NCBI RefSeq assembly: GCF_001940225.2
Contig: NZ_CP135164.1
Coordinates: 744,001-808,000 of the forward strand
Reading direction: 5' to 3'
DNA: 64,000 bases
Source: Roseburia sp. 499
GTDB lineage: Bacteria; Bacillota; Clostridia; Lachnospirales; Lachnospiraceae
The notes below the pieces were generated by a model, which had not been told where the DNA came from, did not search any database, and worked only from the letters and a program-made list of their open reading frames with translations. The first letter of the stretch is position 1, and each line of letters begins with the position of its first letter. Position numbers and translations under genes: made by a program. Of the stretch, positions 42,606 to 50,853 are shown in pieces.

Positions 42606-43733
42606 ATGTATAAGATTATGACACCGGGACCAACTCAGGTGAAAGAAAATGTCCGCATGGCGCGTAGTCTGGAATGTACCAATCCGGATTTGGATGAAGA
42701 ATTTGTGGAATTTTATAAGGAAACTTGCGAATTAATCAGCAGTCTCCTACACACAAAAAATGAGACACTGATTCTAGACGGTGAAGGAATTCTTGGACTG
42801 GAAGCAGCCTGCGCATCACTAACAGAGCCGGGAGATAAGGTTCTTGTTTTAGATAATGGAATCTATGGTAAGGGATTTGCAGACTTTGTTTCCATGTATG
42901 GCGGTAAGCCGGAACTTTATACAGTGGACGATAAGAATCCTATTGATACGGTAGCATTAGAAGAATATCTCAAGGATAATCATGATTATAAGTATGCCAC
43001 AGTAGTACATTGTGATACCCCAAGTGGTATGCTCAATGATATTGGAAGCATTTGCCCGCTTTTGAAAAAATATGGCATTATGACAGTAGTAGACTCTGTT
43101 TCAGCCATGTTTGGCGAAGAAGTACGGGTAGACGACTATCAGATTGATATTTTGTGCGGTGGTTCCCAGAAAGCGGTTTCCGCACCTCCGGGACTGACAT
43201 TCGTGGTAGTAAGTGAAGATGCAAAAAAGGCGATGGCAGAGCGAAAGACACCGATTGCTTCTTTCTATGCTAACTTAAAAGTCTTTGAGGGATATTATGA
43301 GGCAAAGTGGTTCCCATATACCATGCCAATCAGTGACATTTACGGACTGCGGGCAGCTTTTGACAATATTGCAGCAGACAAAGATATGCTGGAGCGTCAT
43401 GCAAAAATCGGAAATGCTTGCCGAAAAGCGGTGACAGAAGCGGGATTAAAACTGCACTTAGAGGCAGGATTTTCAAATACGGTTACGGTATTTGATGTAC
43501 CGGGAGAAACAACTGCGAAAGAGATTCTGGATACCATGCGAAAGGAACACAATATCATGCTGGCAGGTTCCTTTGATACTCTGGCAGGACAAGTCATTCG
43601 TATCGGACATATGGGAAGTAATGCCAATGTAGAAGATATGTTAGAGACTTTAGGAGCATTAGACGATACCTTGAAAAAGCTGGGTGTTTCATTAAAGGCT
43701 GATATGAAAGAAGTATTTCAAAAGAATATGTAA
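42606..43733 (+). CDS. Class V aminotransferase (alanine-glyoxylate/serine-pyruvate aminotransferase-like)
   Basis: 375 residues of PLP fold type I. MTPGPTQVKENVRMA at the start and the PLP Lys in GGSQKAVSAPPGL are characteristic; HCDTPSGMLNDIG and VDSVSAMFGEEV hold the cofactor. The family includes alanine-glyoxylate aminotransferase, purine-catabolic PucG, and pyridoxamine-pyruvate aminotransferase. The coupled ECF vitamin transporter upstream makes the last worth testing. It ends with a weak terminator-like hairpin. Confidence 0.85.
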   Translation: MYKIMTPGPTQVKENVRMARSLECTNPDLDEEFVEFYKETCELISSLLHTKNETLILDGEGILGLEAACASLTEPGDKVLVLDNGIYGKGFADFVSMYGGKPELYTVDDKNPIDTVALEEYLKDNHDYKYATVVHCDTPSGMLNDIGSICPLLKKYGIMTVVDSVSAMFGEEVRVDDYQIDILCGGSQKAVSAPPGLTFVVVSEDAKKAMAERKTPIASFYANLKVFEGYYEAKWFPYTMPISDIYGLRAAFDNIAADKDMLERHAKIGNACRKAVTEAGLKLHLEAGFSNTVTVFDVPGETTAKEILDTMRKEHNIMLAGSFDTLAGQVIRIGHMGSNANVEDMLETLGALDDTLKKLGVSLKADMKEVFQKNM

Positions 43734-43743
43734 GAGAAAAGAT

Positions 43744-43774
43744 AAGGCATTTGGAGTATTCCGGATGCCTTAAT
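43744..43774 (+). terminator. Hairpin after the aminotransferase gene
   Basis: AAGGCAT (43744-43750) pairs with ATGCCTT (43765-43771), with an inner GGA/TCC stem; the tail AATTT is poor in T, so efficiency is uncertain. Confidence 0.55.
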
Positions 43775-43821
43775 TTGCTATAGGAGAAAGACATAATGAA
43801 CTCTCGGAATCCTGAGTGTTC

Positions 43822-43917
43822 ATGCCGGCGGAAACCCGGCATTGTACTTTGAAAAGTAAATATTATATGTGGAACGAAAAAATCGCACGAGAAATAAACA
43901 TAGCTTTCACTATGTTT
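43822..43917. other. Two hairpins in the 43734-43944 gap
   Basis: ATGCCGG (43822-43828) with CCGGCAT (43836-43842), and AAACATAG (43896-43903) with CTATGTTT (43910-43917). No gene or known RNA family is recognised here. The second lies at the downstream edge of the minus-strand transposase gene and may be its terminator. Confidence 0.45.
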
Positions 43918-45554
43918 CAAAAAGTGGTATTATAGACAATAGGATTATGCTGCATTCAAAATCAACTTTCTGAGGGTAGATTCAAATGGCAAATCCCATG
44001 CATCCAGATGTTGTAGCATCAGGATGTGATAGAGTCGGCAGTACCACATCTTTGTTGAGCGGTGTCTGCCGTCTTCTAATTTAAAGTCTAATTTCTCACG
44101 TTTATTTGAACGTTCCGCAGATGTTCTTGCGTTATACTCCAGCTTCCATTCATTGCTGCTTCTTGGTGGATTATTAAATAATCTTGGGTTATCATTCATT
44201 ACCAAATGAACGGTACGCCCATATTTGGCATCAGAGCACGGATTATCGCAGGTGCAGGAAATACAACCATTTTTCCTGCTGATTTTTGGACACTTGAATT
44301 TCATTCTGCCTTTTGAAATTTCAATACCATCACGGCGCATACGAAAACCACATGGACAGATTGGTACACCATCCTTATCAATGGTAAAGTCGTTTTTATA
44401 GACAGGTGGTCTGCCACCTTTGCCGTTAAGATCGATAAAAGGCGTGATATTTTCACGCTGAAAGTATTGATAATAAGGCATGGCATCATGGGCAGAATCT
44501 AATAGTACCTTTGAGATTTTATAGTCTGGCAGGAATGATTTCATTCTGAAAAAAGCATGTAAAAATCCATGTGAATCATGCTTGGAGGCACAGGAATAGT
44601 GAGGAAATACAGGCAAGTCGCTTTCAGCGTCGACAAGCATGTATAAGTCATACCCATGATAAAAACAATCACGAGATGAATCCCATCCGATATCGCAGTC
44701 GGGCTGGGAAAAGTAACGGTCACATTTGCAGTCAGTAATACCGTTTTCTTTGCATTTGCAGACACGATGCTTACGTTCTCTGTGTGAAGTGACAACAGGA
44801 GTTCCATCTCCGGCAAGTGCTAAAGCATTTTTATGAATAAGTCCTTTATCGACAGAACTATCAAGGAATTCTTTTTTATAGATTTTAAACAGAGAAGCAT
44901 AAGGCTGATCATCCAGATGAAACTCCGTGTTTTCTAACTCGGGAAGGAGTTCAGCAACGGTAACTTTTTCTACAGAATCCGCTTTTGTTCCTTTAGATTT
45001 AGGTTTTTTAACCTTTGTCTTAAGGGGATGGATATGAGAAGACATATGACTATCATCGGAGTCCCACAGACAACGGTTAATGAAATCATAAAAAGTTCCA
45101 ACACCAGGAGTGTTGCTTACTTCAAATCCGCTAAGAATGGCATAAAGAGGATTGATTTTAAGCTGAGCAGCCCATTCTGTTAAGGAAGTAACTTTAAAAT
45201 CGATGGATAAAAGATAGGAACGCTGCATGCAGGATGGAGTTCTTGGAGCAGGTCCGAATTTGGAATATTTATCAGCCAGAATAACATCGGTTTCAGATAA
45301 ATCAAGGTTCCAGAAACGTTCAATGATATCCCAAGTTGAACGAGCAAGAACATCAGGGTTAGGATAATATTTACGAAGATTAGTAACAACAAAGTTTTGG
45401 TAGTCAGTATGACTGCCACAGTTAACAGGTAACATAAAAATCGCCTCCATATCGAAAAATGATTGCCGCCGCAAACGACGGTTCTTATTAATCAATAGGC
45501 GCGAAGCGCCGCATTTTTTGATGCGATTGTCAAGTGTTTTTGACAAAAAAGTGG
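43918..45554 (-). mobile_element. DDE-transposase insertion sequence, ends approximate
   Basis: It contains one transposase gene on the minus strand. CAAAAAGTGG (43918-43927) and CAAAAAAGTGG (45544-45554) are near-identical direct repeats flanking the gene and may mark target duplication or the edges, but no clean terminal inverted repeat was identified. A small GC hairpin GGCGC/GCGCC lies at 45498-45510. Confidence 0.5.
43945..45435 (-). CDS. DDE transposase (IS1182/IS4-like)
   Basis: 496 residues from the ATG at 45435, which has GGAGG eight bases upstream; the open frame extends 37 codons further without such a site. A helical N-terminal domain (NCGSHTDYQNFVVTNLRKYY) precedes a DDE core: ALAGDGTPVVTSHRERK, DSAHDAMPYYQYF and the region around EWKLEYNARTSAERSNKREK. 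Cys-rich segments (CKCKENGITDCKCDRYF, CPCGFRMRR) may bind zinc. The frame is unbroken, so it may be active. Confidence 0.85.
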   Translation of the reverse strand: MLPVNCGSHTDYQNFVVTNLRKYYPNPDVLARSTWDIIERFWNLDLSETDVILADKYSKFGPAPRTPSCMQRSYLLSIDFKVTSLTEWAAQLKINPLYAILSGFEVSNTPGVGTFYDFINRCLWDSDDSHMSSHIHPLKTKVKKPKSKGTKADSVEKVTVAELLPELENTEFHLDDQPYASLFKIYKKEFLDSSVDKGLIHKNALALAGDGTPVVTSHRERKHRVCKCKENGITDCKCDRYFSQPDCDIGWDSSRDCFYHGYDLYMLVDAESDLPVFPHYSCASKHDSHGFLHAFFRMKSFLPDYKISKVLLDSAHDAMPYYQYFQRENITPFIDLNGKGGRPPVYKNDFTIDKDGVPICPCGFRMRRDGIEISKGRMKFKCPKISRKNGCISCTCDNPCSDAKYGRTVHLVMNDNPRLFNNPPRSSNEWKLEYNARTSAERSNKREKLDFKLEDGRHRSTKMWYCRLYHILMLQHLDAWDLPFESTLRKLILNAA

Positions 45555-45642
45555 GGGATTTTATAAAAAAAGGAATCTGAAAGCCTTATATTTACTGGCT
45601 TAAAGATTCCGAGAGATTATCATAACCAAACGGAGGATTGCA

Positions 45643-46677
45643 ATGATAGAGTTGAAAAAGATTTATGAGGAAATTCAGGAAAAAATAGATAGATTAGATT
45701 TTGATTTATTATGGCCGGGATTTCATAAGAAGGAATTTGCTCTCTATAATGATGAAATTGTGGTTTTAAATGGAAAAGAATTTCCAAAAACGGAAGAATT
45801 TCTCGCCAATACTGCAATTATGTATGAGGGAAGATATATTGCAATCTGGTATTTAAAGGGAGCGATAGACATTACAATTTTGACCAGTAAAATTGTTCAT
45901 GAAATGTTTCATGCGTACCAGTTGGAACAAAATGAACTGCGGTTTGCAGATGAAATAGAAGGATTAATGCATTATCGATATACACCGGAATATTTGCAGA
46001 TACGGTATCGGGAGAATGTTCTTTTAAAAGAGTTGGGAGAACAATTTCAGGAAGAAAAGATGCAGGAGTTTTTAAGTTCCCGTAAGATGAGAAAAAGCCA
46101 GTTTCCATATGAATATCAGTATGAAACCGAGGTTGAAGCAATTGAAGGGGCGGCAGAATATGTAGAGTTACAGGTATTAAAAGTATTAGATGAGAAAAAA
46201 TATCAAAAACGCTATATACATCTGATGGAAAATATGTTAAAAAAAGAGAAGCTGATACCTGCACGGGCGATTAGTTATGATACAGGTGCATTGTTTTTGC
46301 TGTTGTGTAAAGAAAATGGACTTCCGATTTCTAATGAGATAGGAAATACAACTGAAATTTTTTATGCAAAGTTAATTGAACAGGCAGAAGAGAAACGATT
46401 TTCAGGGGAAATAGATTATGATATTCAGAAAATGTGTCAGGAAAGGGAACAGGAACTGGAAAGAAAGGTATCGCATATCATATCTACAAGTCCTGAGGTC
46501 ATAAGAGGAAAAATGGAGTTATGTGGATTTAATGCATATGCACCATGGTTTTATCAAGGGTACATTTATTCTGAAGGATTTTTGTCCTATAAAGACCGGG
46601 AACAAAAGAATTGTTATGGGAATTTCTTGTTTAAGTTTGAAAATAATTACATTACAGAGATATATCGAGAAGTATAA
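45643..46677 (+). CDS. Putative cytosolic zinc metallopeptidase (HExxH)
   Basis: 344 residues without a signal peptide. The motif IVHEMFHAYQLEQ near residue 87 is HExxH, and a Glu in EVEAIEGAAEYVEL about 90 residues later would be the third zinc ligand, as in gluzincins. The rest is mostly helical and charged. Family not recognised. Ribosome-binding site CGGAGG. It is followed by a DUF3877-like gene 32 bases on, perhaps one transcription unit. Confidence 0.6.
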   Translation: MIELKKIYEEIQEKIDRLDFDLLWPGFHKKEFALYNDEIVVLNGKEFPKTEEFLANTAIMYEGRYIAIWYLKGAIDITILTSKIVHEMFHAYQLEQNELRFADEIEGLMHYRYTPEYLQIRYRENVLLKELGEQFQEEKMQEFLSSRKMRKSQFPYEYQYETEVEAIEGAAEYVELQVLKVLDEKKYQKRYIHLMENMLKKEKLIPARAISYDTGALFLLLCKENGLPISNEIGNTTEIFYAKLIEQAEEKRFSGEIDYDIQKMCQEREQELERKVSHIISTSPEVIRGKMELCGFNAYAPWFYQGYIYSEGFLSYKDREQKNCYGNFLFKFENNYITEIYREV

Positions 46678-46709
46678 AGATAGAATGTAAAAAGGAAAGG
46701 TGGGAAGAG

Positions 46710-47255
46710 ATGGCTGATGTTAAAGTAGAAGGATTGCAAAAAAATATTTATGATACCTTAAAGGAATGGGAAATCAAAATCGGTTACCGCAAGGAAGAGG
46801 TGCAGTTATATTATCCAAAAGAGTCTCTTTTGGAACTTTTAGAGGCAGAGGAAGAGAATCTGGAACAACAATTAGAAGGGTTCTGTAAGGCAGTAAAAAG
46901 AGAATTGGGCGATATTGCAATATATGAAACCAATGAAAAGGGGCGATATTGTGTCAGAGTTCCGGCACAAGGTGTTTCTTATATTCATGAACATATTCCG
47001 GAAAGTGAGTTTTTAAAAGCATTTTTAAAAACAGTAACAACTCCCGGTACCAAACTAGAGGATGTTGCTACTGTTTTTTATCAGTTTTCAAAACATGTTG
47101 TCATAGAAAAACAGGAAGAGCGGGAGTGGGGCATTTTCTTTTTAGAGGAAGAAATCGACCCTTATGTGTATTATGTGGAAGAGGATGATTTTGGCTTAGA
47201 GTATCATCGTTTCACAAAAGAAGCATATCAGAGGTTGAACCTAAAGAGATTATGA
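46710..47255 (+). CDS. DUF3877-like protein
   Basis: 181 residues, soluble and acidic. Segments NIYDTLKEWEIKIGYRKEEVQLYYP, LGDIAIYETNEKGRYCVRVPAQGVSYIHEH and YVEEDDFGLEYHRFTKEAY match what I know of DUF3877, a clostridial family of unknown function. AAAGGAAAGG precedes the ATG. Assignment is from memory of the family pattern. Confidence 0.55.
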   Translation: MADVKVEGLQKNIYDTLKEWEIKIGYRKEEVQLYYPKESLLELLEAEEENLEQQLEGFCKAVKRELGDIAIYETNEKGRYCVRVPAQGVSYIHEHIPESEFLKAFLKTVTTPGTKLEDVATVFYQFSKHVVIEKQEEREWGIFFLEEEIDPYVYYVEEDDFGLEYHRFTKEAYQRLNLKRL

Positions 47256-47398
47256 ATATGATATTCTTTGTTATTCTTGTATTTTTATGTGAAATCTGAT
47301 ATTGTATATGAGTGAAGTAAAGAAGATGAATGAAAGAGTGAATATAATTTTGCCAGCACAAAAAGTATTCTTGTTTGAAAGAAAGGAAGATATAAGTT

Positions 47399-47650
47399 AT
47401 GGCAGAAGAAACGAAATTGATTCTTGATGAAATTGGAGAATTGAAAACAGAAGTTAAATCTATTCAATTAACCTTGGAGAATGAGACAAATCGTAACATT
47501 AAGATTATTGCAGAGGGACATTTGGACTTGAGTAGAAAATTGGATGAAGCGTTAATGGTGGATAATGAGAAAGAAATGCTTTTAATCCGGGTAAACGTGT
47601 TAGAAAATGAAGTGAGAAAATTGAAAGAACGCATTGAGCGAATTGCATAA
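47399..47650 (+). CDS. Small coiled-coil protein
   Basis: 83 residues, nearly all predicted coiled coil (LILDEIGELKTEVKSIQLTL, LLIRVNVLENEVRKLKERIE). No family recognised. Good AAGAAAGGAAG ribosome-binding site. Its last 28 bases plus stop context recur at 36623, so its 3' end has been copied elsewhere in the window. Confidence 0.7.
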   Translation: MAEETKLILDEIGELKTEVKSIQLTLENETNRNIKIIAEGHLDLSRKLDEALMVDNEKEMLLIRVNVLENEVRKLKERIERIA

Positions 47651-47662
47651 ACTATGATTGCA

Positions 47663-47699
47663 AAAGACCGTTTGTCCAGCGTGGCAAACGGTCTTTGTT
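47663..47699. terminator. Bidirectional terminator between convergent genes
   Basis: AAAGACCGTTTG (47663-47674) pairs perfectly with CAAACGGTCTTT (47685-47696), with GTTT after it and A-rich sequence before it. It separates the plus-strand coiled-coil gene from the minus-strand queuosine genes. Confidence 0.85.
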
Positions 47700-47715
47700 T
47701 ATAAAATATGCAGTT

Positions 47716-48414
47716 TTATGATTTTTTCTTTTCGTATATGTGTCTTGCTAAATATACGAAAGGAGTATCTGCTACACTGGTTACTACGAAAATAATATAA
47801 CTGGAAACCATAATGGAAATTAGGGTTTCGACTCCGTAAACACCTAAAAATGCTCCAAGGGTAAAAAGTACAGTGTTCATCAACTGAGAAATCAGAGTAG
47901 AGCCGTTGTTACGAATCCATAGGAATTTCTTGCTGTCTCCAAATTTTTTTGTAGTAAAGGCCCACCACTTATGGTATGCCCATACGTCGAACAATTGCAC
48001 AATAACATAGACAATGATACCAACCAGCATCAGGCGTGGCGTATTAGAAAAAATAGTGCGGATGCTTGGCATTGCCCAATCATTTGCATTTGGTGTATAG
48101 AGAAGCCAGGAAGAACTGATAGGAATAAAAATCACTGAGGTTGCAATTCCAAGATAAACAGCTTTTTTTGCAGTTTTCTTTCCGTAAATTTCGCTGGAAA
48201 TATCTGTTACCAGAAAAGTGGAAGCAAATAGAATATTTCCCAATGTCATTTCCATGCCAAAGGCATTTACAACAATTAGTGCTTCAATATTGGCAGCGAT
48301 TGTGGCAATAATTGTCCAGAGATAAAGTCCTTGTTCCTGAAAAATATAAAAAGCAACAAGAACAGCAGAAAAAGTGAATATAAGTGATAAAATCAATAAA
48401 AGTTCGTTTGGCAT
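47716..48414 (-). CDS. YhhQ-family queuosine-precursor transporter
   Basis: 232 residues with about six or seven membrane helices. YhhQ/VUT-family signatures are visible: FGMEMTLGNILFASTFLVTDISSEIYGKK, NSTLISQ-type segment RNNGSTLISQLMNTVLFT, and DVWAYHKW. YhhQ imports the queuosine precursors preQ0 and preQ1 (and queuine or queuosine in homologues). It overlaps the radical SAM gene by one base (TAATG) and lies behind a preQ1-I-like riboswitch, which supports a Q-salvage substrate. Confidence 0.9.
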   Translation of the reverse strand: MPNELLLILSLIFTFSAVLVAFYIFQEQGLYLWTIIATIAANIEALIVVNAFGMEMTLGNILFASTFLVTDISSEIYGKKTAKKAVYLGIATSVIFIPISSSWLLYTPNANDWAMPSIRTIFSNTPRLMLVGIIVYVIVQLFDVWAYHKWWAFTTKKFGDSKKFLWIRNNGSTLISQLMNTVLFTLGAFLGVYGVETLISIMVSSYIIFVVTSVADTPFVYLARHIYEKKKS

Positions 48415-49139
48415 TATTTGTTTCCTCCTACTCCAAAGTCTGTGTTTTCCATGAGAATATCTACTCGTGGATTGTCAATATAGCGTGGATAGAGATGCTC
48501 ACGAAATAGAGCAATTACTCTTGGGTCCGGTTTGATTGGCATACGGTTTTCTACCATAATATTCACACATACCCGTTCAAAATGTTTTAGTCCTGTTTCG
48601 ATGTCATGTTCCATGCTTTCTACTGTCTGTCCCGGAATTCCTTGTAACAAACAGACTTCATCAAAATATTTTGCAATATCCTCAGGGTTATCTGTATCGA
48701 TTCCTTTTACCAGATAACTTTCCCGAAAGAGAGAATCGAAGGTTTCTACACCGATTTTTAGTTTCAGAGTAATCCCTTTTTTCAAAAAACGTTCTCGGAA
48801 AGCAGGAATTGCATCACGATGCATCCAGTGACATTCAAAATGAATTTCAGTAATCCCTTTTTCCAGACAAATGCTTTCTATCATATTGATAGTATCTGCA
48901 TTCAAGTCTACGAAGCTACCGGAGTTGATGACCTCAAGCTTATGATATTGTCCGGTTATCTGTAAGAGCTGTTCACGGTTCAGGGTGAAGTTGGCAGCTT
49001 CATCCGAAGACTTGTCCAGATGATAGTCACAAAAACGGCAGCGTTTCCAAACACAGCCGGAGCCTCGTAGCATCACAATTTCTCTTGGGTTTTTTTCTGT
49101 TATTATAGAATAACGGATGGGGTCAAAAGTTTCTGTCAT
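48414..49139 (-). CDS. Radical SAM enzyme, QueL-like queuosine salvage
   Basis: 241 residues. The iron-sulfur motif is GCVWKRCRFCDYH (C-x4-C-x2-C, not the commoner C-x3-C-x2-C), followed by VINSGSFVDLNADT, HFECHWMHRD and LKIGVETFDS, typical radical SAM barrel strands. QueL is a radical SAM queuosine lyase known from Clostridioides difficile that releases queuine from queuosine. The cotranscribed YhhQ transporter and the preQ1 riboswitch make that role likely; homology to QueL itself was not checked. Confidence 0.65.
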   Translation of the reverse strand: MTETFDPIRYSIITEKNPREIVMLRGSGCVWKRCRFCDYHLDKSSDEAANFTLNREQLLQITGQYHKLEVINSGSFVDLNADTINMIESICLEKGITEIHFECHWMHRDAIPAFRERFLKKGITLKLKIGVETFDSLFRESYLVKGIDTDNPEDIAKYFDEVCLLQGIPGQTVESMEHDIETGLKHFERVCVNIMVENRMPIKPDPRVIALFREHLYPRYIDNPRVDILMENTDFGVGGNK

Positions 49140-49164
49140 AATAATCCTCTTTCTGTTCGTGCAT

Positions 49165-49196
49165 AAAAAAGGACACGTCCTTCAAAAAACGTGTCC
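49165..49196 (-). terminator. Riboswitch terminator in the queuosine operon leader
   Basis: On the minus strand, GGACACGT (complement of 49189-49196) and ACGTGTCC (complement of 49171-49178) form a perfect stem with a ten-base loop, followed by six T (49165-49170). It lies 26 bases upstream of the radical SAM start, in the position of an expression platform. Confidence 0.85.
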
Positions 49197-49238
49197 ATCC
49201 ATAACAAAGTAAACAGAAGGCATTTCCTTCTGCAAAAT

Positions 49239-49277
49239 CCGTAGTTTTGTTTAGAGACAGGATGGTCACGAACTGTC
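49239..49277 (-). ncRNA. preQ1-I-like riboswitch aptamer
   Basis: Minus strand: stem GACAG / CTGTC (49273-49277 with 49256-49260) closes a 12-base loop TTCGTGACCATC, followed by an A-rich tail CTAAACAAAACTACGG. Loop length, the TTC start and the A-rich tail match preQ1-I aptamers, and CGTG in the loop can pair with TACG in the tail as the P2 pseudoknot. Loop bases GTGACCATCC (complement of 49260-49269) match GGATGGACAC (complement of 49191-49200) at 9 of 10 pairs, giving an antiterminator that destroys the terminator stem. Confidence 0.7.
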
Positions 49278-49667
49278 TTATCTTTTTTGAGCCTCTAACT
49301 CTTCAATACGCTTTTTTAATTGCGAGATTTCGTCAGCGTATCTAGCGTTTTCATCAGCGTATCTAGCGTTTTCAGCAGCATATTCTGCGATTTCTTTTTC
49401 CAATTCGTCAATCCGGAATCGATATTTGTCATTGGGAAGCTCGATTGCGCCATCCAGTAAAGGTTTCATTTTTTTACAACCTCCTACTTTTTCTAAATCT
49501 GCACAAATATGTGCGTAGAGAAGTTCGGTTAATTCCAGTAACTGTTTCGCATCATCTACCGTAATGTTGCCGAACTGTACATTTGCTTCGATACTTCCGA
49601 TTATATCATGCTTAAGTTCCTCCTGCAACAATCGGATTCTTGCTACATTTTTGTTATTTTCTTGCAA
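49278..49667 (-). CDS. Coiled-coil protein with TTG start
   Basis: 129 residues starting at TTG (complement of 49665-49667), with GGAAAG seven bases upstream. The last 55 residues are a coiled coil with a duplicated heptad block (ENARYADENARYADE), encoded by the 21-bp tandem repeat at 49333-49374. No family recognised. Its stop abuts the riboswitch aptamer, and its start is close to the divergent cbiD, so it may share a promoter region with both. Confidence 0.6.
   Translation of the reverse strand: MQENNKNVARIRLLQEELKHDIIGSIEANVQFGNITVDDAKQLLELTELLYAHICADLEKVGGCKKMKPLLDGAIELPNDKYRFRIDELEKEIAEYAAENARYADENARYADEISQLKKRIEELEAQKR
49333..49374. repeat. Perfect 21-bp tandem duplication
   Basis: Bases 49333-49353 and 49354-49374 are identical. 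Each unit encodes seven residues of the coiled coil, so copy-number change keeps the frame. Confidence 0.9.
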
Positions 49668-49697
49668 GCTGTTCTTTCCAATGGTATGATAGGAAAT

Positions 49698-50849
49698 ATG
49701 AAAAACGGATTAGAAAACCAATACATCATAAAAGATAATAAAAAGCTCCGTATGGGATATACAACGGGGAGTTGTGCTGCTGCTGCTTCAAAAGCGGCAG
49801 CCCATATGTTACTTACGGGAGAAAATATTGCATATGTAAGTTTAATGACACCCAAAGGGATTAAACTTCATTTAGAGGTTTTGGATATTAAAAAGACAAC
49901 GGATAGCGTTTCTTGTGCCATAGAAAAAGATGCAGGAGATGATCCGGATGTAACAGACAAACTCTGGATATATGCCAGTGTGTCAAAAAAGGCTCAGTGC
50001 GGAATCGAAATCGTCGGTGGAAAAGGGGTAGGTGTGGTAACAAAACCAGGATTGGAACAGCCGGTAGGAACTGCAGCTATTAATAAGATACCCCGGAAGA
50101 TGATTACAGAGGAGTTAGAAAATATCTGTAAAGAGTGTGGGTATCAAGGCGGACTTCTGGTAGAGATTTCCGTACCAGAGGGAGAAAAAACAGCCGAAAA
50201 GACCTTTAATCACAGACTTGGAATCATGGGCGGAATTTCTATTCTTGGAACTACAGGGATAGTAGAGCCTATGAGTGAGACAGCACTTCTTGCAAGTATA
50301 CGGGTAGAGTTGAATCAGCAGATACAAATAGGGCATAGAAGCCTTGTGATTACGCCTGGAAATTATGGAAGGGAATTTTTAAGAGAAAACTTTCCCTTTG
50401 ACTTGGAATCTGCAATTAAATGTAGCAATTTTGTGGGTGATACCATTGATATGGCAATAGAATTAGGAGTAGAAAATATTCTCTTTGTAGCACATATCGG
50501 TAAGTTTATCAAGGTAGCCGGAGGGATCATGAATACCCATTCCAGAAATGCAGATGCAAGAATGGAGATTTTATGTGCTAATGCAGCGGTTGCAGGTGTC
50601 GATGTTAATGTATTGCAGCAGATAATGCAGGCAGTTACCACGGAAGAAGGCTTACGTGTGTTGAAAGACCAAGGTTATCTGGAAAAGACCATGGAGCTGG
50701 TAATTGAAAAGATACAGTATTATCTGGAAAAGAGAAGTTATGGGAAATGTAATATAGCGGTGGTACTGTTTTCGAATGAGCAAGGAGAACTAGGTAGAAC
50801 GGAAAATTTCGAGAAAGTAGCAGAAGAGATACAAAAAGGAAGGAAATGA
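49698..50849 (+). CDS. cbiD: Cobalt-precorrin-5B C1-methyltransferase
   Basis: 383 residues from ATG 49698; the ribosome-binding site AGGA is only a few bases away, and ATG 49686 in frame is a possible alternative. CbiD signatures: LRMGYTTGSCAAAASKAAA, VEISVPEGEKTAEKTFNHRLGIMGGISILGTTGIVEPMS and VAHIGKFIKVAGGIMNTHSR. It methylates C1 of the corrin ring in the anaerobic pathway. First gene of a seven-gene run; no cobalamin riboswitch was recognised upstream. Confidence 0.93.
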   Translation: MKNGLENQYIIKDNKKLRMGYTTGSCAAAASKAAAHMLLTGENIAYVSLMTPKGIKLHLEVLDIKKTTDSVSCAIEKDAGDDPDVTDKLWIYASVSKKAQCGIEIVGGKGVGVVTKPGLEQPVGTAAINKIPRKMITEELENICKECGYQGGLLVEISVPEGEKTAEKTFNHRLGIMGGISILGTTGIVEPMSETALLASIRVELNQQIQIGHRSLVITPGNYGREFLRENFPFDLESAIKCSNFVGDTIDMAIELGVENILFVAHIGKFIKVAGGIMNTHSRNADARMEILCANAAVAGVDVNVLQQIMQAVTTEEGLRVLKDQGYLEKTMELVIEKIQYYLEKRSYGKCNIAVVLFSNEQGELGRTENFEKVAEEIQKGRK

Positions 50850-50853
50850 TAAA

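Noticed and set aside
49333..49374. CRISPR-like repeat
   Set aside because: Only two head-to-tail copies without spacers, inside a coding sequence.
49668..49697. Cobalamin riboswitch before cbiD
   Set aside because: The intergenic space is about 30 bases, too short, and no B12-box sequence was seen.
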